A stretch of 64,000 nucleotides of DNA, taken from Torreya grandis. Lineage: Eukaryota; Streptophyta; Pinopsida; Cupressales; Taxaceae. Below, piece after piece: positions 58,713 to 64,000 of the stretch. Position numbers and translations under genes: made by a program. The stretch's first letter is position 1. Every line of letters begins with the position of its first letter. The notes under the pieces are model-generated. The model was not told where the DNA came from and made no database searches. It was given only the letters and a program-made list of their open reading frames with translations. The stretch spans positions 194,001 to 258,000 of the forward strand of contig JARHVA010003169.1 in NCBI GenBank assembly GCA_037957365.1, in the 5' to 3' direction.

Positions 58713-61700
58713 ATCAAAAGGTGCCCCTCCAATTTTGAAGGTATTTCTAAATTTTTGAAAGTGACAAGGTTGGAAGTTCGAAAGGTACCAACAAAGGCGG
58801 CTAAAGGTTGATGGTCATTAGGTTGGACTTCAATGGATTGCAAGGCTTCAATAAGTGCTTGGCAGTGATGGGGAGGGGTAAAGACTAACTCATATAAGCT
58901 CATTTTTATTAGAATTTTGTGAATCTACTTGAGTACAACTTTTTGGATGGATATTGCATATGGGTTAAGGTATCGAGGGTTAGATGGGGAGGTACCTAAG
59001 ATAGACACATTGGATTTATTTGACGATGGAGATGGTTGGGTATTGTTGGTATGAGATTTTGGGGAGGGATAAGTCTAAGGAATGGATGCCTTAGCATTCC
59101 CTTTATCTTTTTATTATGATCTTGTGACCACATTGATTATATGAATAACATGAGAGGTTGAGGTAATGGAGTTGTCCAACTTGCCTTTATTCTTAAGTGA
59201 AGGTGGAGGAGTGGGTAGGTGTTGGGTAGGTATGGTTCTTATTTAGGTTAGTAGGGGTGGCATAGGAGGTCCATCTATTAATAAATCATCCTCATAGTAA
59301 ACTTGATAGATAAGAGTTTGGAGAGTTTTACAGTTCTTTGTGTCATGGTCAGTTGTCCTATGATATAGGCAAATCAAATTGTCATTGAACCATGATGGTT
59401 TAGGATGTGAAGGGTCGAAAGGTTTTATGGGTGGTAAGGCCAAGGAAGAGGTTCACAATAAACTTTGTAGAATGGTTGAATAGGACTCAGTTAAAGGTGG
59501 TAAAGATTTAGTGGTTTTTACTTTAGGTGTTGAGGTAGAAGGTTGTTTGGATGTGGGTTTGGTGATAGGTGTCTTAGATAAGGTGGTACGCTTTGATGGT
59601 TTTATTTTATGCAAGATGGTTGACGAGTTGGAGGTAGAGGATGGAAAGATAGGTAAATTAGGAATCATTTGTGTAGTGAGGAGAGGTGTCTTAGAAATTA
59701 AGTATGAAGGTGTGACCAACAAAGGTGGTGGGGTTTTGGGAAAAATAATGGGCTTCATACTCAAGGTACAAGGATGAGGATCCAAAATGGAGGGCAAGTT
59801 TAAGGGAGGTAAAATTTGGGGTTTTGGACCTTTTAGTGGTTTTACCTCTTTGGTTATTTTGGTTGCCAATTTTGAAGGGCGTTTGGTTACTTGGGTCTTA
59901 TTTTCAATGGTTAAGCCCTTAGGTGGAGAAGGAACAGTTCCTTTACCTTTGTCTTGGTTTTTGATAGGAGGTTTTAAAATCAAAGTTGGGTGGATAGAGT
60001 TATCTTCTCTTGTGAGATAGATTCCAAAGAGGGATTAGATAGTTTTATGATAGGGGAGGTAGGTGTGGTATCCTTCAATGGAGGTATGGGTATGGTGGTT
60101 TCCTTTGTTTGGGTGTCCAAAGGAATAGAAGGTAGTTTTTTTCCATCTATTTGAGAGATGGGGAAAGAGGCAGTTGAGGTAATTTTTATTCAAAAATGGG
60201 TTCATTAGTAACCACATTAATAGTATGTGCCTCATGGAATGGTTCTATTTTATTATCATGATAAGGGGTAGAAGGAGCATGATTAAGAAAAGGCTTAAAA
60301 AATATGTTAAGGATCTGATTTGGTGGTGCATTAGGATTGTCCAACGTAAGTTCCCCCTTGTCAATGAGGGATTAGACAAGGTATTTGCAAGTGTTGCACC
60401 TATTGATGTCATGTCCTATAACTTGGTAAAAGGTGCAATGGTCATTTTCTTTATACCAGCCCGATATGGGGTGAAAAGCATCAAAATGCTAGGGTGGCTT
60501 AATTGGTGGAAGTTGGATGATATTGGCTTTTAGTAACTTTTTCAATATAGAAGGATAGCGATCCCTAAGTGGACTTAATTGTTTATGATTATTCCAAGTT
60601 TGGTTCCTTTAGTTACGATTTGAATAATTAGATGAGTCAGAGGTTTGATTTCTTGGATCTTGTTGGTTGGTAGATGGAGGTGGTGCGGCTTTGAGGATAA
60701 TGGCATTGGCGGTTGCTTTATTTTTAGTGTTGAGATTAGTTTGGTTATTTGGTTTGGAAGAAAAGGGCTCATTGGGTTTGTAAGTTGAGTTCTTGCTCTT
60801 CAACTTTAACTTTCCTTCATCAATGGCTCTAATCTCTAGTTTGTGAGCCATGGTAAAAGCTTCATCGAAGGTCTAAAAGCTTTAGACATGCAATGTGGAT
60901 GAAATATGTTGTGCACATGCCCAGGTGAAGAGATCTATAAACTCAAGTTGAGGAAATGAAAAGGAAAGCTGGTTGATTAGGCTCTTCTAATGAGTCACAA
61001 AATTGGCAATAGATTCATCTTTGAATAGTCAAATGGAGTAGAGGTTGGTAATAGAAACTTTCTTGGATATATTGATCAAAAAGTGATCCAAGAAGTTTTG
61101 GGTTAATTGGGTGAAAGAGAGAATGGAATGTTTGGGTATGGAACTATACCAATCCAATACTAGTCTTGATAATGATATAGGAAAGGTAAAGAGGAGAAGA
61201 GCATCATCATGAGCAATCAAGTAGCACGAATGCCTAAATGCTTTTAAATGTTGTTGAGAGTCTTCTATACTGTTAAACTTGGTAAATTTTAAAATTTCTC
61301 ATTGTGTTAGATAAGGTCGGATGGGGATCAAAGGGTGAAAAGGCTCATTGCAAATTTGATAATAAGATAAGAGATTATTGGATCTAAATATGTAGAATAC
61401 GTAGTTATATGGTATGTTTTTTTGAGGTTGGGCAATCTTTGAATAACTAGTAGATGGTTGAGATGACTCCACATATTGGTATGTGGTCTTTGGAGGTTGG
61501 GTAGAAGATATATATTGGTATGTGGATGTTAATGGTTGGGTAGAGGTGTGTGGCTGGATAGTAGGCATATGCCCTTGTGGGTTATGAAGATAGCTAAAAG
61601 TTGTGTGTTGGGTCAGAGTGGTTGGGTTAATAGCTGATGGAAGGGTGGTGACTCTTGTGTTGATTGGTGTTTACATGGAGGGTATGGACACCATAAGATT

Positions 61701-62202
61701 TAGAAGTGGAGTAGTGTTTGACAGATTGGAGGTAACTAGAGGAAGATGGGTAGTGATAAAGGTAGGCACTCCTATTGTGGAAGAGTGATTAATAAGAGAT
61801 ATAAAGGTAGTGGTAGTTTGGGTTGGTGGGTTAGTTTCTAAGGAGTTGTTGATTGATGATAACGTTTGGAAAATTAAAGGTTAAGTATTTCTCATGGTAG
61901 TGGAGATATTCCCCATGAGGTGGAGAGGCATGCCATAAGATGGATCTATGGGTGGGATCAAAACAAGGATTTGGTAAGACGTGGTTCTTAGATAGTGTTG
62001 TAAGGCTGCATGATTGTTATTTAAGAAAAGCGGCAAAATCCACATCTCTTAGGACTACCTAAGTAGGACATCTTGGAGAGTGAAGGAATTTTTTAGGTTC
62101 ATAAATGTGTTCCATGGATGAAGAGGTGGAAGTTGGTGATGGTTGATTTGGTGTTGGGTTTTGTTCCTTGAGGTCTTTTTGTTGTTGATGAGTGAGAACC
62201 AT
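58713..62202 (-). pseudogene. Element D gag (Tat/Ogre-like) with two zinc-knuckle-like units, truncated at its 3' end
   Basis: The minus strand starts at ATG 62202 (MVLTHQQQKDLKEQNPTPNQ). The N-terminal part is Pro/Gln/Ser/Thr-rich, with repeats of TYQYxxSxQP (61568-61430). The gag domain lies at 61220-60960: LIAHDDALLLFTFPISLSRL, LDWYSSIPKHSILSFTQL and FLDHFLINISKKVSI. A first knuckle-like unit (YKENDHCTFYQVIGHDINRC) is near 60400-60470, and a second (CLYHRTTDHDTKNCKTL) near 59330-59390, with a Pro/Lys/Thr-rich linker between (59983-59453). The last block (58903-58713, MSLYELVFTPPHHCQALIEA) is the segment before the protease in Tat elements, and it ends where element B begins. Stops are scattered. 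Confidence 0.78.
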
Positions 62203-63073
62203 ATGAGAAGATAAGAAAAAGATGATACATTTTCACACCTCACACAAAGAGAAATTTAAAAAAAGACTCAAGGCAAGCAATGCATTTAATAAGAGTGTGT
62301 TAAATCCTGGGATTATTTTTAATCTCTCTTTGGCTTATGCCTTAGAAAAGTGTGAAGAGGAAATTGGCTTGAATAGGTCCTAAACAAGGTAGTCTATGTT
62401 TGGTTTCGAGTTATGTTTAGGCACTCAATAGAAGTTTATATTGGTTCAAGTACATGGCTTTTTACTTGGATCTTGCTCCCTTCATGTCACAATCTCGCAG
62501 CCTATGCAGGTTTTTAGCCAATATATACTGATTTTTAGAATTTATACTCAACCAGAGAACTGAGTTGGTTATCCCCTTGGTGATTAAATCCAAGTAAGAT
62601 AACTGATAAAGGGTAAGGTGATCCACTAGGTGATGAAATCCTAGTCAGGCCTTGTCTCAAATGTGTTTTGATATTTTGTTGTGCAAGTGGTTTGGTTTGT
62701 GTAATATTTGTGAACTATAACTATTTCATATTGCTTTTAATTAAACTTGGTGAGTTAAAATCAAGTAATCAGTCAATGCATGCACTCAATTTTAACCAAA
62801 ATATTTTTTTTTAATTTCTTTGAATAAAGACAAGAACAACTAAAATTAACCTAAATTCAACATGAAAATGCAATCCTAATACTAGAATGAATGCTCTTTT
62901 CTTTCTTTTTATAAATACAATAAAAAAAAATTCTAAAAAATACAACTAATACTTTTTTTTCCTTTTTTTTAAAAGAAAGAAGCTTAATTTTCTAAGAATT
63001 AAACTAAATGAATTTGAATAATACAATTCTAAATGTCTTAAAATATCTAAGAATGTAATAAAACTCAAGGGTC
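62203..63073. other. Leader of element D
   Basis: Noncoding stretch between the primer-site-like sequence and the gag ATG (minus strand). A-rich runs occur near 62800-62960. No ORF is supported. Confidence 0.55.
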
Positions 63074-63091
63074 CCACCAGACATGCCAAAA
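63074..63091 (-). other. Primer-binding-like site of element D
   Basis: On the minus strand, right after an LTR end reading AGAAACA, comes TTTTGGCATGTCTGGTGGGA. A TGG start directly next to an LTR end CA is what a primer site should look like, and the gag follows downstream. I cannot name the tRNA with confidence. Confidence 0.55.
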
Positions 63092-64000
63092 TGTTTCTAT
63101 CTAATTTTCATTTTTTATTAAGTGTGAAAAGAAGAAACTAGTTAAGAAGGGTGTGAAAGAATCATTGTTGAATGTGCACACGTTGAATCCAAGTGATTGT
63201 GGAGATATCATCTTTGGCTTAGGAGGATGACCTAAAAATAATAAACCACTACCACAAAACTCATTTTTTAGATAAGTAATTGGGTGGATTACCTAGCATG
63301 AGCTAGATCTTAAAAGTGAAAGCTTTCTAGGAAGCTGTCAACCCACCTAATTTAAATACTTAAGTTGGAAAACAAAACTAAAAAGATTAGCATAAAATGA
63401 CAGAAAACTAAAAATAAAAATAGTAATTGACAGTGAATTAATTACGAAAATTAAATTATTTGTTAAGTTAACCAAAATGAAGCAATTAGTTTGATTATAC
63501 TAATGCTGAAAATTGGTTAAGGCAAGGTTGTGGTTTTGGGTTTGGTAATTTGATAAAGGTCAAAAGAATGTTTTGGTTTGGGTTGGTAAACAATTGAGAT
63601 AATATGGATGGTTAAAAAAGATAAAACATCAAGTAACTAAGGGAGCAAATTGATAAGGGGGCAAAGAGGGTGAAGGTGGCAAAGGTGCAAAGAGGGCAAA
63701 GGAGGTAAATGAAATTACAATGGCAAAGGTGGTAAAGGAACTCAATGGATTAAGATGGAAAGTGGATTAAGGGGTAGAGGTCAAAGTAATAAAAGGAAGG
63801 ACTTAAGTAAATAATTGAAATAAAAAACCAAATAAGGTTACCTTGAGGCTTGTTGATGTGATTGATGTTGTTGATGATGTGATGAAAGAATCAAATAGCA
63901 ATTTCGGTAGAGCTTCGTTGTTTCAAAAAAAATTCTTCCAAGATATGGATGACCTCCAAAATGATGACCTCCTTCAAATACCTTAAATAATATGTTAATA
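63092..64000 (-). repeat. Element D 5' LTR, partial (runs off the window)
   Basis: Inferred from its position: it starts TGTTTCTATC next to the primer-like site, has no coding signal and continues beyond the window. A purine-rich stretch with repeated GGCAAAG-like units lies at 63656-63745. No second copy is in the window, so its extent is unknown. Confidence 0.5.

Noticed and set aside
59511..60020. + strand ORFs of 77-88 codons rich in Gly and Val
   Set aside because: Opposite-strand shadow of the Pro/Lys/Thr-rich linker of element D gag.

Overview
The window is plant nuclear DNA made almost entirely of old, nested Ty3/Gypsy LTR retrotransposons. I find no host gene, tRNA, rRNA or CRISPR array. 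It is AT-rich, its coding regions are broken mostly by in-frame stops of the kind C-to-T decay produces, and LTR pairs differ at roughly one base in ten where I aligned them by eye. Slow decay without removal of elements suggests a large-genome seed plant, most likely a gymnosperm; that is an inference.

Layout, left to right. (1) 1-1570: integrase end and chromodomain of a + strand chromovirus (element F) with probable LTR sequence. (2) 1571-14106: element A, a minus-strand Gypsy element with two ~1.0 kb LTRs, gag, protease, RT, RNase H, integrase and an extra sense ORF (ORF3) between integrase and 3' LTR. (3) 14107-14955: more + strand LTR-like sequence and a gag start. (4) 14956-58712: element B, the same family as A, minus strand, lacking its 5' LTR. 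B is split by element C. (5) 19683-51923: element C, with ~1.2 kb LTRs and a perfect 5-bp target duplication (CCTCA). Its own ~14.6 kb carries gag and protease on the minus strand, no recognisable RT or integrase, and a plant-mobile-domain (PMD) pseudogene on the opposite strand. (6) 24301-41919: element E, inside C, + strand, 17.6 kb, with giant 5.7 kb LTRs. (7) 58713-64000: element D, minus strand, a Tat/Ogre-like gag with a primer-binding-like site and the edge of its 5' LTR.

Element E is the most striking part. Its interior encodes gag, protease, an archaeal-type RNase H, RT, Gypsy RNase H and integrase, with the extra RNase H placed before RT. Each LTR also carries a decayed reading frame of about 1,100 codons ahead of the likely LTR promoter, so in U3, and upstream of it an array of about eleven ~33-bp hairpin-forming repeats.

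Insertion order supported by the nesting: F, D and B first (mutual order unclear), A into F-like sequence, C into B, E into C. Nothing here looks able to move now: every polyprotein has stops, and several catalytic residues are changed.
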